NCBI GenBank assembly: GCA_031271905.1
Contig: JAISUT010000061.1
Coordinates: 1 to 61,536 of the forward strand
DNA: 61,536 bases
Direction: 5' to 3'
Source: Acidobacteriota bacterium
GTDB lineage: Bacteria; Acidobacteriota; UBA6911
Part shown: piece after piece, positions 1 to 6,974 of the stretch
How the letters are laid out: the number at the start of each line of letters is the position of its first letter
How positions within the stretch are numbered: position 1 is the first letter of the stretch
Position numbers and translations under genes: made by a program
Notes under the pieces: model-generated
Database searches by the model: none
The model's input: only the letters and a program-made list of their open reading frames with translations
Told to the model about the DNA's origin: nothing

Positions 1-2
1 CG

Positions 3-269
3 CTGAAGAGCATCGCCGCCATGTTGAAGGGGCAGCCGTCGATGCGCGTGAAGATCGTCGGCCACACCGACAGCGACGGCAACGACGCCGCGAACCTCGA
101 CCTGTCCAGGCGCCGCGCCGCGTCGGTGAAGGACGAGCTGTCCAAGACGTTCGGCATCGACAGCTCGCGCATGGAGACCGAGGGGGCGGGCGAGGGACAG
201 CCGGTCGCGCCGAACGACACCCCCGAGAACAAGGCCAAGAACCGCCGCGTGGAGTTCGTCAAGCTATAA
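3..269 (+). CDS. OmpA-family peptidoglycan-binding C-terminal domain (5' truncated by window)
   Basis: The open frame runs in from the left edge, so only the last 88 or so residues are visible. They match the OmpA/MotB-like domain that anchors outer-membrane proteins or lipoproteins to peptidoglycan: a GHTDSDG segment, then LDLSRRRAASVKDEL, and a C-terminal NRRVEF signature. These are the usual diaminopimelate-contact and core positions of the fold. The upstream part (beta-barrel, lipoprotein or TolR/Pal type) is outside the window, so the exact family member cannot be named. The stop is followed within six bases by a fragment of the dispersed repeat described at 275-293. Confidence 0.85.
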   Translation: MKSIAAMLKGQPSMRVKIVGHTDSDGNDAANLDLSRRRAASVKDELSKTFGIDSSRMETEGAGEGQPVAPNDTPENKAKNRRVEFVKL

Positions 270-274
270 CTACA

Positions 275-293
275 GAGCTTTTTAGAGGTTCCC
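275..293. repeat. Terminal fragment of the ~120-bp dispersed repeat
   Basis: A 19-base piece, GAGCTTTTTAGAGGTTCCC, is identical to the right end of the full repeat copy at 5652-5773. It lies just after the OmpA-domain stop and is followed by TTTA, the same four bases that flank the copy at 44403-44521. The rest of the element is absent, so this is a solo terminus or a decayed copy. Confidence 0.6.
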
Positions 294-300
294 TTTAGGG

Positions 301-358
301 TTTCCTTCATGGCATGGGGACGTGGGCGCTCGCCCCCGCGTCCATGCCATGAAGGAAA
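301..358. other. Long perfect inverted repeat between convergent genes
   Basis: A 17-bp arm (301-317, TTTCCTTCATGGCATGG) is repeated exactly in reverse complement at 342-358. The 24-base interior holds a second small palindrome, GGGCG-CT-CGCCC. The structure sits between the convergent OmpA-domain gene and the antitoxin gene, so it may work as a bidirectional terminator, although neither side carries a clear T-run. It could also be a small palindromic mobile unit. Confidence 0.6.
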
Positions 359-408
359 AGAAACTCGGAGACAAACGGGCAGTTTTTTCCAAAATTACGC
401 ATGTACCG

Positions 409-624
409 TCACGCCCACCGCATATCGAGTTTCCGAGCATTGCGGACACAATCCACAAGGTAAAGGTTGATAAGGTTTTGATAGGGGATGCCGACCTCCT
501 GTGCCATCTTCTTGAAATAGTCGATGACGTCTTCATTCATACGGATGGTTGTCTGGCGCTTCAACCGTTTCGCATAGGGGTTCGGACGGCTTTTCATCTT
601 GGACAGGTCGTATTCGGCTTTCAT
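409..624 (-). CDS. brnA: BrnA-like ribbon-helix-helix antitoxin
   Basis: A 71-residue protein whose C-terminal half (RMNEDVIDYFKKMAQEVG, then PYQNLINLYL) has the short beta strand and two helices of an Arc/CopG/BrnA DNA-binding antitoxin. Such proteins neutralise the partner RNase toxin and repress their own operon. The start is chosen at 624 because that ATG overlaps the TGA of the upstream toxin gene (ATGA), the typical toxin-first arrangement of brnTA. The frame is open upstream to 777, but that part lies inside the toxin gene and is a shadow. Family assignment rests on order, size and motif. Confidence 0.85.
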   Translation of the reverse strand: MKAEYDLSKMKSRPNPYAKRLKRQTTIRMNEDVIDYFKKMAQEVGIPYQNLINLYLVDCVRNARKLDMRWA

Positions 625-914
625 GGACGTTTTCTCCCGTAGTTTTTCCGTTCGTTGGCGGTCGCCTTGCGTGCGGAGATGATGCGAATCACGTCGCCCG
701 CATCCCGTTCGCAATAACAAACCAGCAATACCCGCAACATCGAACTGATTCCCAACAACAGGAATCGATGTTCCCATTCGGAATGTTCGTCGTCGTAAAA
801 CTCAACCGCGTCGTCATCGTAAAAAACACTTCGCGCCTCTTCAAAGGACACGCCGTGTTTCCTCTTGTTGGCAACGCTCTTGCGCTTGTCCCACTCAAAA
901 TGCAACAAATGCAT
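621..914 (-). CDS. brnT: BrnT-family ribonuclease toxin
   Basis: A 97-residue protein with the N-terminal signature of BrnT toxins: HFEWDKRKSVANKRKHGVSF followed by EEARSVFYDD. BrnT has a RelE-like fold and inhibits translation by cleaving RNA. The family's later RIISARKATANERKNY stretch, the conserved C-terminal end that includes the arginine and tyrosine, is also intact. The gene overlaps its antitoxin by four bases. A strong promoter with a palindrome lies only a few bases upstream of the ATG (920-950), so the transcript may be nearly leaderless and autoregulated. Confidence 0.9.
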   Translation of the reverse strand: MHLLHFEWDKRKSVANKRKHGVSFEEARSVFYDDDAVEFYDDEHSEWEHRFLLLGISSMLRVLLVCYCERDAGDVIRIISARKATANERKNYGRKRP

Positions 915-919
915 GACCT

Positions 920-950
920 ACATTATATCTACAATGTGGTGTGTCCACAA
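920..950 (-). promoter_or_regulatory. brnTA promoter with overlapping palindromic operator candidate
   Basis: Read on the minus strand, TTGTGG (945-950) and a perfect TATAAT (922-927) are 17 bases apart. The -10 box is part of an inverted repeat, ACATT-N8-AATGT (920-937), a plausible BrnA binding site. The expected transcription start falls almost at the toxin ATG (914). Confidence 0.65.
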
Positions 951-1395
951 GTGCGGATGGGGTAATAAAAGGCATGGTTCGAGAGATTCCTAGGCCGCGC
1001 GGGCGGTTGGCATACGCATAAGAACCAGCGCGGCATCCGCAGAGATTTTTCGTCGGAATCCAAGGAAGTTGTGCTATAAATCGTTATGTATGTCGATAAG
1101 GTTCAGCGTATGAGGCGGGGCGGCGGGCGCGGCGACGGCCCGAAAAAACGCGAGAAACCGCGAGAATAAGACATAAATATATGAAAACAAATAACTTCAC
1201 CCCACCCCGACGAACGCCTTAGTAAATTAGCCTTCCCCTGCAACCAGTCCATCCAAGCAAGCGCGTCCCACGGATGCGGGGCGAGGCCAATCTGCGCACG
1301 GCTCCGCGCCAACCGCCCGTTTGTCGCCGGGGGGAGCCCCGGAGGAGCGACGCCATCAAAAACGAATTTCCTATTTCAACCGGACGGAGGAACCC
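951..1395. other. Intergenic stretch without recognisable gene
   Basis: About 445 bases with no open frame of convincing codon use. It contains the upstream region of the small peptide gene at 1396, including its GGAGG ribosome-binding site at 1386-1390. No repeat copy, tRNA or clear terminator was seen. Confidence 0.5.
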
Positions 1396-1503
1396 ATGAA
1401 CAAACTTCGACTCGTGCCGGCTGTTGTCATCATCTTCACGCTGGGCGTGGGGCTGCTCCCCGCCCAGTTCGGCAAGCGGCTCGGCGCCGCCATCAAGGAC
1501 TAA
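1396..1503 (+). CDS. Small exported peptide, 35 aa
   Basis: A 35-residue reading frame with a strong GGAGG five bases upstream of its ATG. It begins MNKLRL, continues with a hydrophobic stretch, and reaches LLPAQ at residues 20-24, followed by a basic tail (FGKRLGAAIKD). The first 24 residues closely resemble the signal peptide of the 284-residue protein at 10021 (MKKLRL to LLPAQ at the same spacing). So this is either a short secreted or membrane peptide or the surviving leader of a truncated paralogue. No function can be assigned. Confidence 0.5.
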   Translation: MNKLRLVPAVVIIFTLGVGLLPAQFGKRLGAAIKD

Positions 1504-1583
1504 AAAGAAGGGGGGGTGCGGGGGAAAATCACTTTTTCCCGATCCCCCTGAAATAAAACGCGGCGTGCGGAAACTATACAGGC

Positions 1584-1928
1584 ATGGACACGCCGCATTT
1601 GCTTTTAGGACGTAAAGGGGAGCGCCTCGCCTGCCGCCACCTGCTGCGAGAGGGGTTCGACATCCTCGCGCGGCGGTGGCGCGGGCGTTCGGGCGAGCTG
1701 GACATCGTCGCCTTCGAGGGGGACTTGCTCGTGTTCGTCGAGGTCAAGACGCGCGCGACCGACCGCTACGGCGCCCCGTGGGAGTTTGTGGATGCGCGCA
1801 AGCAGCAGGCGCTCGAACGGGCGGCGGCGGAATTCATCGCCGCTTGCGACCTGGGGCGGTACGCCTACCGCTTCGACATCGCCTCGGTGACAGGCGGGGA
1901 GGTGTCGTTGCACCGCAACGCCTTTTGA
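1584..1928 (+). CDS. yraN: YraN/UPF0102 family nuclease-fold protein
   Basis: A 114-residue protein of the UPF0102 family, which has a restriction-endonuclease-like PD-(D/E)XK fold and an uncertain role. The hallmark sites are visible: GRKGERLACRHL near the N-terminus, GELDIVA at about 36-42, and FVEVKTR at about 50-56, which supply the D and the ExK of the nuclease core. Length is typical. The gene stands alone and converges with the DUF4139 gene on the other strand. No ribosome-binding site is obvious before the ATG. Confidence 0.9.
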   Translation: MDTPHLLLGRKGERLACRHLLREGFDILARRWRGRSGELDIVAFEGDLLVFVEVKTRATDRYGAPWEFVDARKQQALERAAAEFIAACDLGRYAYRFDIASVTGGEVSLHRNAF

Positions 1929-2012
1929 CCGCGTTTGCCTTGAAAAGCCGGTTGTTGGCACCAAGGGCGCGGGGCGGGGCGGGCTTCTCGCCCTCCCCCG
2001 CACGCCTGTCCA

Positions 2013-4064
2013 TTACAATTTCTTATCGACGCTTATCTTCTGGATGAACGCTTCGAGTTGCTTCTGCGCCGCCGCGCAGTCGGATTCCAGCTTCTCCATC
2101 TCGGCGCGGATGGCCGCGATGCGATTCTCCTGACTGTCGAGCTGCCGGACGTAGCGTTGGCGCAGCGAAGCCTCGTCGGGGCTCTGCCCCAGCCCCTGCA
2201 GATTCTCGCGCACCCGCTCCTGGTCTTTGAAGATGCCATCCCGCTCGCCGTCCAGCATGACTGTCTTCCGCACGAGCTCGTTGATCGCCGCCTGCCTCGA
2301 AGCGACCTCGCGCAACAGCGCTTCCGTCTCGCCGTCGATGGAGCGGTTGCGCACCCAGACGGCGATCTGGTCGGGGGAGACCGACGACACGGCGAAGGTC
2401 TCGTCGCGCGGCGACTCCTCCTCCACTTTGAGATCGACGGTGGCCTTGGGCTTGACCTCGACGCGGAAGCGGCGGTAGCTCGCCGTGGTCTCCTCCGGCA
2501 CCGGCGTGGCAGGGGTCAGGGTGTAGCCCGCCCGGACGGGGTGCTCGACAATCACGCTGCGCGTCGCGTCGTTGTTGTTGCGGATCTTGTATGCCGTCGA
2601 GTAGACCCCCTTGGAGCGCATCCGCAGCGTCCCCGACTGGATGACCACCTGCTGGACCCCTTGCGGCATGTAGTTGACGTCCTGGGCGACGGACGTCCCC
2701 TGATCGACGGCGTAACCCATCAGCCGGCTCTCGCCCGGCTGGACGGTCTCGATCAGCCCTTCCCCGGCGAAGGCGTTGGAGTCGATGACCGTGACCGCCC
2801 CCGCGTCCAGCGTCATCCCGCTGGAGTTCTTGATGCGGAATGCCAGGCGCGGGTGCGACTCGCCGCCGGAGGCGTTGTAGACGGCGACCTTTTCCCCGTC
2901 GATGTCCGTCTGCAGGATCGGCAGCAGCGCCGACTCGTTGCGCTTGACGGTGACCGGTTGTTTCAGACGATATTCGAACTGCTCGCCGACGACGGAGCCT
3001 TGGGCCGCCGCCTGGGACTTCCGGAGGGCGTCGTTGACGGCGGCTCCCGTGCCGGCTGCGTCCCGCGTTATGAACTCGGCACGCCTCAATGGCTGCGGAG
3101 CCGGGGGCGGCGCGGCGGCGGCCGGCGCCGCGAACTGGGTCTCCATCACCGCCTCCGAGGTCTGCGGCGCGGCCTGCACCCCCTGCGCCACCGGCACCTC
3201 CGGCCTGCTGGCGTATATCGGCTGCGAGAGCTTCTGGATGAAGCTGATGGGCGCGCCCGCCACCAGCGCGAGCGAGACGTCGTTCCAATCCATCGGGGTC
3301 GTGTTGTCAACGATGGCCCAGCCTTGCAGCAACGGCTTCGTGCCGGGGTCGAGCACGACGCGGTAGGTGGTCTTCCAAATCGGCGCCTCGGAGGTGTAGC
3401 CGATGTAGAGCTGCCGATCGCCGCTCCCCGCGGCCTGGATGCGGAGCTTGCGCACGTCACGCCGGTGGGAGCCGGACAGGACGTCGAGCGCCCGCCCCAG
3501 GTCGCCCGCCAGCTCCGGATCGGTCAGCTTCAGCGCCCCCGCCGACTCCAGCCGGACTGAATGCACTTCCCCTGCCGCGCCCAGGACGTTGACGAAGGTC
3601 TCGACCGCCGTCCCGCCGGACGCCGTGGCGCGCGATTTGTCCTCCGCGCCCAGCAGCTTGCCCGCGACCGCGCCGGAAGGGGTTTTGATTTCGACTCCCG
3701 CCCCGCGGATCTGGTTCAGGAACTGCGCAATGCCTGCGCTGGAGGAAAGATCGACGGGGAACTCCTCCAGACGGCGGTCGAGCGGCGCCGCCGAGTCATA
3801 GGTGACCCCGGCGACCTGCCCGTCGCCGAGGTCGAGCACCGTCAGCGATTTCAACACGTCGTTCAACTGCGAGCCGGGCAGGGCGATCTCCACGTCCTGC
3901 GAGCCCTTCACCCGCCCCAGGTGCTCGAAGAACCCCATGCCGTTCTTGTAAAGCTCGACGTTGCGCACCGGCAGCGGCACGGCGTCCTGCGCCGCCGCGC
4001 CCAAGGGGGCGAGGCACAGGGCGAGGGTCAGGGATTGAACAATCTTCCATCGGCATACGAACAT
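2013..4064 (-). CDS. Secreted DUF4139 domain-containing protein
   Basis: A 683-residue exported protein. Residues 1-24 form a signal peptide ending GAAAQD. Next comes the VELYKNGMGFFEH motif typical of DUF4139/DUF4140 (mucoidy-inhibitor A-like) proteins, a long beta-rich region with repeated immunoglobulin-like strands, a Pro/Ala-rich linker at about 270-300, and a C-terminal coiled coil of about 110 residues. The family's molecular role is unknown. The start at 4064 is preferred because GGGAGG lies nine bases upstream; an ATG at 4073 lies too close to it. The open frame to 4247 runs into mobile-repeat DNA and is not believed coding. Confidence 0.8.
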   Translation of the reverse strand: MFVCRWKIVQSLTLALCLAPLGAAAQDAVPLPVRNVELYKNGMGFFEHLGRVKGSQDVEIALPGSQLNDVLKSLTVLDLGDGQVAGVTYDSAAPLDRRLEEFPVDLSSSAGIAQFLNQIRGAGVEIKTPSGAVAGKLLGAEDKSRATASGGTAVETFVNVLGAAGEVHSVRLESAGALKLTDPELAGDLGRALDVLSGSHRRDVRKLRIQAAGSGDRQLYIGYTSEAPIWKTTYRVVLDPGTKPLLQGWAIVDNTTPMDWNDVSLALVAGAPISFIQKLSQPIYASRPEVPVAQGVQAAPQTSEAVMETQFAAPAAAAPPPAPQPLRRAEFITRDAAGTGAAVNDALRKSQAAAQGSVVGEQFEYRLKQPVTVKRNESALLPILQTDIDGEKVAVYNASGGESHPRLAFRIKNSSGMTLDAGAVTVIDSNAFAGEGLIETVQPGESRLMGYAVDQGTSVAQDVNYMPQGVQQVVIQSGTLRMRSKGVYSTAYKIRNNNDATRSVIVEHPVRAGYTLTPATPVPEETTASYRRFRVEVKPKATVDLKVEEESPRDETFAVSSVSPDQIAVWVRNRSIDGETEALLREVASRQAAINELVRKTVMLDGERDGIFKDQERVRENLQGLGQSPDEASLRQRYVRQLDSQENRIAAIRAEMEKLESDCAAAQKQLEAFIQKISVDKKL

Positions 4065-4119
4065 AGCTTTCATCCTCCCGAAGGTTGCGATGCCTGACAT
4101 TATGCCACAACCGCCGTCC

Positions 4120-4304
4120 GCTGAGCGAACCCAAGGAAAAAGCGTCCGCGCCGGGGCGTGCCTTGTCTGCGAGATTTTTAGGGAAACGCTGATTAATTCA
4201 TTTTCGAGAAAAAGCGATGTTGAAAACAATACAGTTGAAGTCATCAATTCTTCTAGTTTTCGAATAAATCAGCGTTTCCTTAGCGGCCCCCTTTAGAGAT
4301 TCCC
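4120..4304. repeat. Degenerate copy of the dispersed repeat, interrupted by a second element
   Basis: The segment GCCTTGTCTGCGAG (4160-4173) and a preceding degenerate CGCTGAGCGAAC match the inner part of the 5652-5773 repeat in the same orientation. The expected right end (CTTTAGAGATTCCC, 4291-4304) is found only beyond a 98-bp insertion at 4182-4279. The 5' boundary is vague because this copy is diverged. The sequence after it (AATATAAG) resembles that after the 5652-5773 copy (ATATAAG). Confidence 0.55.
4182..4279. mobile_element. 98-bp MITE-like element with TTAG target duplication
   Basis: Terminal inverted repeats of 18 bases with one mismatch are visible: GGAAACGCTGATTAATTC at the left and the complement of GGAAACGCTGATTTATTC at the right. 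The four bases on each side are TTAG (4178-4181 and 4280-4283), an exact target duplication that fits the YTAR preference of IS5-family transposases. The AT-rich 60-base interior is non-coding. This looks like a non-autonomous element mobilised in trans, inserted into an older repeat. Confidence 0.75.
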
Positions 4305-4390
4305 AATATAAGTTGTTGGTCGATCATCATGTTATGTATAATTTAACAAAAGTTGCTGCTCGACAAGCAACTTTTGGAGGCATGCTGAGC

Positions 4391-5638
4391 ATGATGAGCT
4401 ATATCGACCGTCCCGAATACCTGAACTGGCTCGCGAAATGGCGCGGACACGATATCGTCAAAGTCCTGACCGGCGTCCGGCGTTGCGGCAAGTCCACCAT
4501 CTTGGAGATGTATCGTTCCATGCTGGTTGCGCAGGGAGTGGAAGCGGAACAGATCATCTCCATCAACCTTGAGAACCCCGACACGGAAAAAGAATTGGGC
4601 TCCGGCCTGTGCCTGTACAACTATGTGAAAGACCGGTGCGGCGACGAAACCCTCAAGTATGTTTTCATCGACGAAGCCCAGCATCTCGAAGAATTCGAGC
4701 GGACAATCGCCGGCCTAGGGCTGCTGCCGTCCGTGGACCTCTATATCACCGGCTCGAACTCCCATTTCCTTTCGAGGGATTTGGCCGACAGGTTGACCGG
4801 GCGTTATGTAGAACTCCATGTGTTGCCGCTGTCGTTCCGGGAATATATGTCGGCACCGCCCCTGGACAGGCCGGACGAAGGTTCGGGAGGGGGGAAGCCG
4901 GGCCGAGCCGCCATCGACCCGTTGCAGACCTATCTCGACCAAGGAGGGTTTCCGTTCGTCCGCCGCATCGAAGGCGACCGGCAGATGGCAGGCAATTACT
5001 TGCGGGATGTCCTGAACACGATAATCCTCAAGGACATCGCGCCCCGGCAATCGTCATTCAGCCCGACGCTGTTTGACAGCGTCCTGAGCTTCGTGTTCGA
5101 CAACATCGGCAACCTGTCAACTGTCAACAAAATCAGCGACACCCTGACGTCGATGGGAAGGAAGACCGGCCGAACCGCCGTCGAAAACTATGTTTCCGGC
5201 ATGGTGGACAGCTTTCTGGTCTATCCAGCGAGGCGTTACGACCTCCGGGGGAAGATGTACCTGGAACATTCGACGAAGAACTACGTCGTCGATACCGGGA
5301 TGAGGAGGGCGTTGCTCGGCAGCCGGAACCCCGATTACGGCCACGTCCTTGAAAACGCGGTTTTCTTGGAGCTGCTGCGCCGCGGCGACAAGGTGTCGGT
5401 CGGGCGCATCGACCGCTCCGAGGTCGATTTCCTAGCCGACGGGCCAACCGGCCTCACCTACATCCAAGTCAGCCAGACGGTGGACGACCCCGCCGTCCTC
5501 GAACGGGAGCTCGCCCCGTTGCGGGCGATCCCCGACCATCACCCGCGCCTGTTGCTGGTCGGGGTTGACCGCCCGGCGGTTTTGCACGAGGGGATCCGGC
5601 AACTCAGCGTCAGAGACTGGCTGCTGGGCGAAACCTAG
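4391..5638 (+). CDS. AAA ATPase with DUF4143-type C-terminus
   Basis: A 415-residue protein of the AAA_14/DUF4143 family. The Walker A motif GVRRCGKST is at about 27-35, Walker B YVFIDEAQ at about 90-97, and an ITGSNS sensor follows. The C-terminal half (VSVGRIDRSEVDFLA) has the degenerate nuclease-like DUF4143 fold. Such proteins are common in anaerobe genomes as solitary, horizontally moved genes with unknown targets. The start at 4391 has GGAGG ten bases before it; earlier in-frame ATGs at 4382 and 4313 lie too close to, or upstream of, that site. The gene is bracketed by dispersed repeats on both sides, which fits a mobile history. Confidence 0.85.
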   Translation: MMSYIDRPEYLNWLAKWRGHDIVKVLTGVRRCGKSTILEMYRSMLVAQGVEAEQIISINLENPDTEKELGSGLCLYNYVKDRCGDETLKYVFIDEAQHLEEFERTIAGLGLLPSVDLYITGSNSHFLSRDLADRLTGRYVELHVLPLSFREYMSAPPLDRPDEGSGGGKPGRAAIDPLQTYLDQGGFPFVRRIEGDRQMAGNYLRDVLNTIILKDIAPRQSSFSPTLFDSVLSFVFDNIGNLSTVNKISDTLTSMGRKTGRTAVENYVSGMVDSFLVYPARRYDLRGKMYLEHSTKNYVVDTGMRRALLGSRNPDYGHVLENAVFLELLRRGDKVSVGRIDRSEVDFLADGPTGLTYIQVSQTVDDPAVLERELAPLRAIPDHHPRLLLVGVDRPAVLHEGIRQLSVRDWLLGET

Positions 5639-5651
5639 AGGTTGTCCATAA

Positions 5652-5773
5652 GGGACATCTAAAAACCTCTGACAACAGCGCCAGCGCCTTGATCGAAAAT
5701 GCTCATTCGCCTCAGCGAACTCCGCTTTTTGACCTGCGGCGACGCCTTGTCTGCGAGCTTTTTAGAGGTTCCC
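5652..5773. repeat. Dispersed ~120-bp MITE-like repeat, full copy A
   Basis: A 122-bp element with imperfect terminal inverted repeats (GGGACATCTAAAAACC at the left; GAGCTTTTTAGAGGTTCCC at the right) and the family core TTCGCCTCAGCGAACTCCGC with GACGCCTTGTCTGCGAG. It lies 13 bases after the stop of the DUF4143 ATPase. Its orientation is opposite to the copies at 20414 and 40300. Confidence 0.85.
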
Positions 5774-5836
5774 ATATAAGAGTGCGGGTTTGGGGATAGG
5801 GTGCGGCAACCCGCCGTTTGCCGCCGACCGTCTTCG

Positions 5837-6721
5837 TCAGCGCAATTTCCGTATCGCTTCCGGAGCCAGCTTCGTCACGTCGGCGATGACGTCAACGGCG
5901 ACGCCCTTTGCCTTCAGCGCCCGCGCGGTGGCCATCCGTTCGGCCTCCAGCTTTTTCTCGGAACGCTTTTTCTCAAGGGCGATGCCTTTTTCGACGCCTT
6001 CCTCCCAGCGGACGGCGAGTGCGTCGTTCCAGTTCCATTCGGTGATAAGCATGTTCGTGACCTCCGAAGAGTTGGCTTCGAGAAACTGCCTCAGTATGTC
6101 GTGGCGCACGCACCACTGCACGGCGCGCTTTATCGCCTCCGCGGCGGGCAGCCCCGCCTTCTCGCCGTCCCTGACCTTTGCGATGAACGCGCTGTACTGC
6201 GAGAGGACGCGGCTTTTACGCAGCCTCTTCGCGTTGTGGCCGCGGTTGATGTTCAGCACCTTCACCGCCAGGTCCAGGGCCGGGGGGCCCGGCGGCAGGA
6301 GCCCCGCGGTGTCCGCGAAGGCGTCCGACAGGCGCAAGACCTTCTCGTCGGGGCAGGGGTCCTTCCCGTTGTACAGGACGAAGAACTCCGGCGACGGGAC
6401 GCGGACGGTCGATGTGCTGTATATCTTCCTGCCGTCGATGACCTTCTCGTACAGCCGCGCAATGTACATGAGGGCGCGCAGGGGCATGTTCGGGTTCAGC
6501 GAGGACTGGTGCTCGACGACCACGACGAGCCTGTCGCCGAGCTGGAAGGAGACGTCGTTGACGCGCCCCATGAAGAGCACGTTCTCCATCGTGTTGACGG
6601 TGACGGGCGTCCCGTCGGGAACCGGGACGCCTTCGAGGGCCGCGTACAGCTCGCGCAAGACGTCCGGATCCGAGAAGAGCCGGGAGAACACGCTGTCCTT
6701 GTACTTGCGATTGCCGTCCAT
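5837..6721 (-). CDS. Rpn-family recombination-promoting nuclease / putative transposase
   Basis: A 294-residue PD-(D/E)XK protein of the Rpn (YhgA-like) family, DNA endonucleases that raise RecA-independent recombination and are often counted as transposase-like. The N-terminus KYKDSVFSRLFSD, then the catalytic segment FQLGDRLVVVVEHQSS (D, ExQ) at about 58-73, then LNPNMPLRALMYIARLY are typical. The C-terminal third is charged and helical (EKGIALEKKRSEKKLEAERM), as in related proteins where this part is variable. The gene is complete and isolated next to repeat copy A. Confidence 0.88.
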   Translation of the reverse strand: MDGNRKYKDSVFSRLFSDPDVLRELYAALEGVPVPDGTPVTVNTMENVLFMGRVNDVSFQLGDRLVVVVEHQSSLNPNMPLRALMYIARLYEKVIDGRKIYSTSTVRVPSPEFFVLYNGKDPCPDEKVLRLSDAFADTAGLLPPGPPALDLAVKVLNINRGHNAKRLRKSRVLSQYSAFIAKVRDGEKAGLPAAEAIKRAVQWCVRHDILRQFLEANSSEVTNMLITEWNWNDALAVRWEEGVEKGIALEKKRSEKKLEAERMATARALKAKGVAVDVIADVTKLAPEAIRKLR

Positions 6722-6925
6722 CGCCCCCTCCCCGACACGGGGGGAATTTTACCACAACCGGGCGCGCGAACGTGATTCCCGATTTTCAACCGCCTTGCCT
6801 CTCGCCGCCATTGACGCCCCCTGCGATTAATCGCCACTCCATTGCGCTGACGCACTAGCCGCCAACGGGAATCTCGATTCTATACCCTGTGCTATTAACG
6901 GCGCGGCCCAGTAGCGCCGGACGCC

Positions 6926-6954
6926 TTGCGCCGCCCCGCGCGATTCCGTACAAT
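6926..6954 (+). promoter_or_regulatory. Candidate uvrA promoter
   Basis: TTGCGC (6926-6931) and TACAAT (6949-6954) are separated by 17 bases and end 20 bases before the uvrA ATG. The -35 box is weak. No proteobacterial LexA palindrome (CTGT-N8-ACAG) was seen nearby. Confidence 0.45.
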
Positions 6955-6974
6955 CATTCCTTTCGAGACGGGCC

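Noticed and set aside
6722-6974. A LexA box in front of uvrA
   Set aside because: No CTGT-N8-ACAG palindrome or close variant was found; other LexA types cannot be judged by eye.
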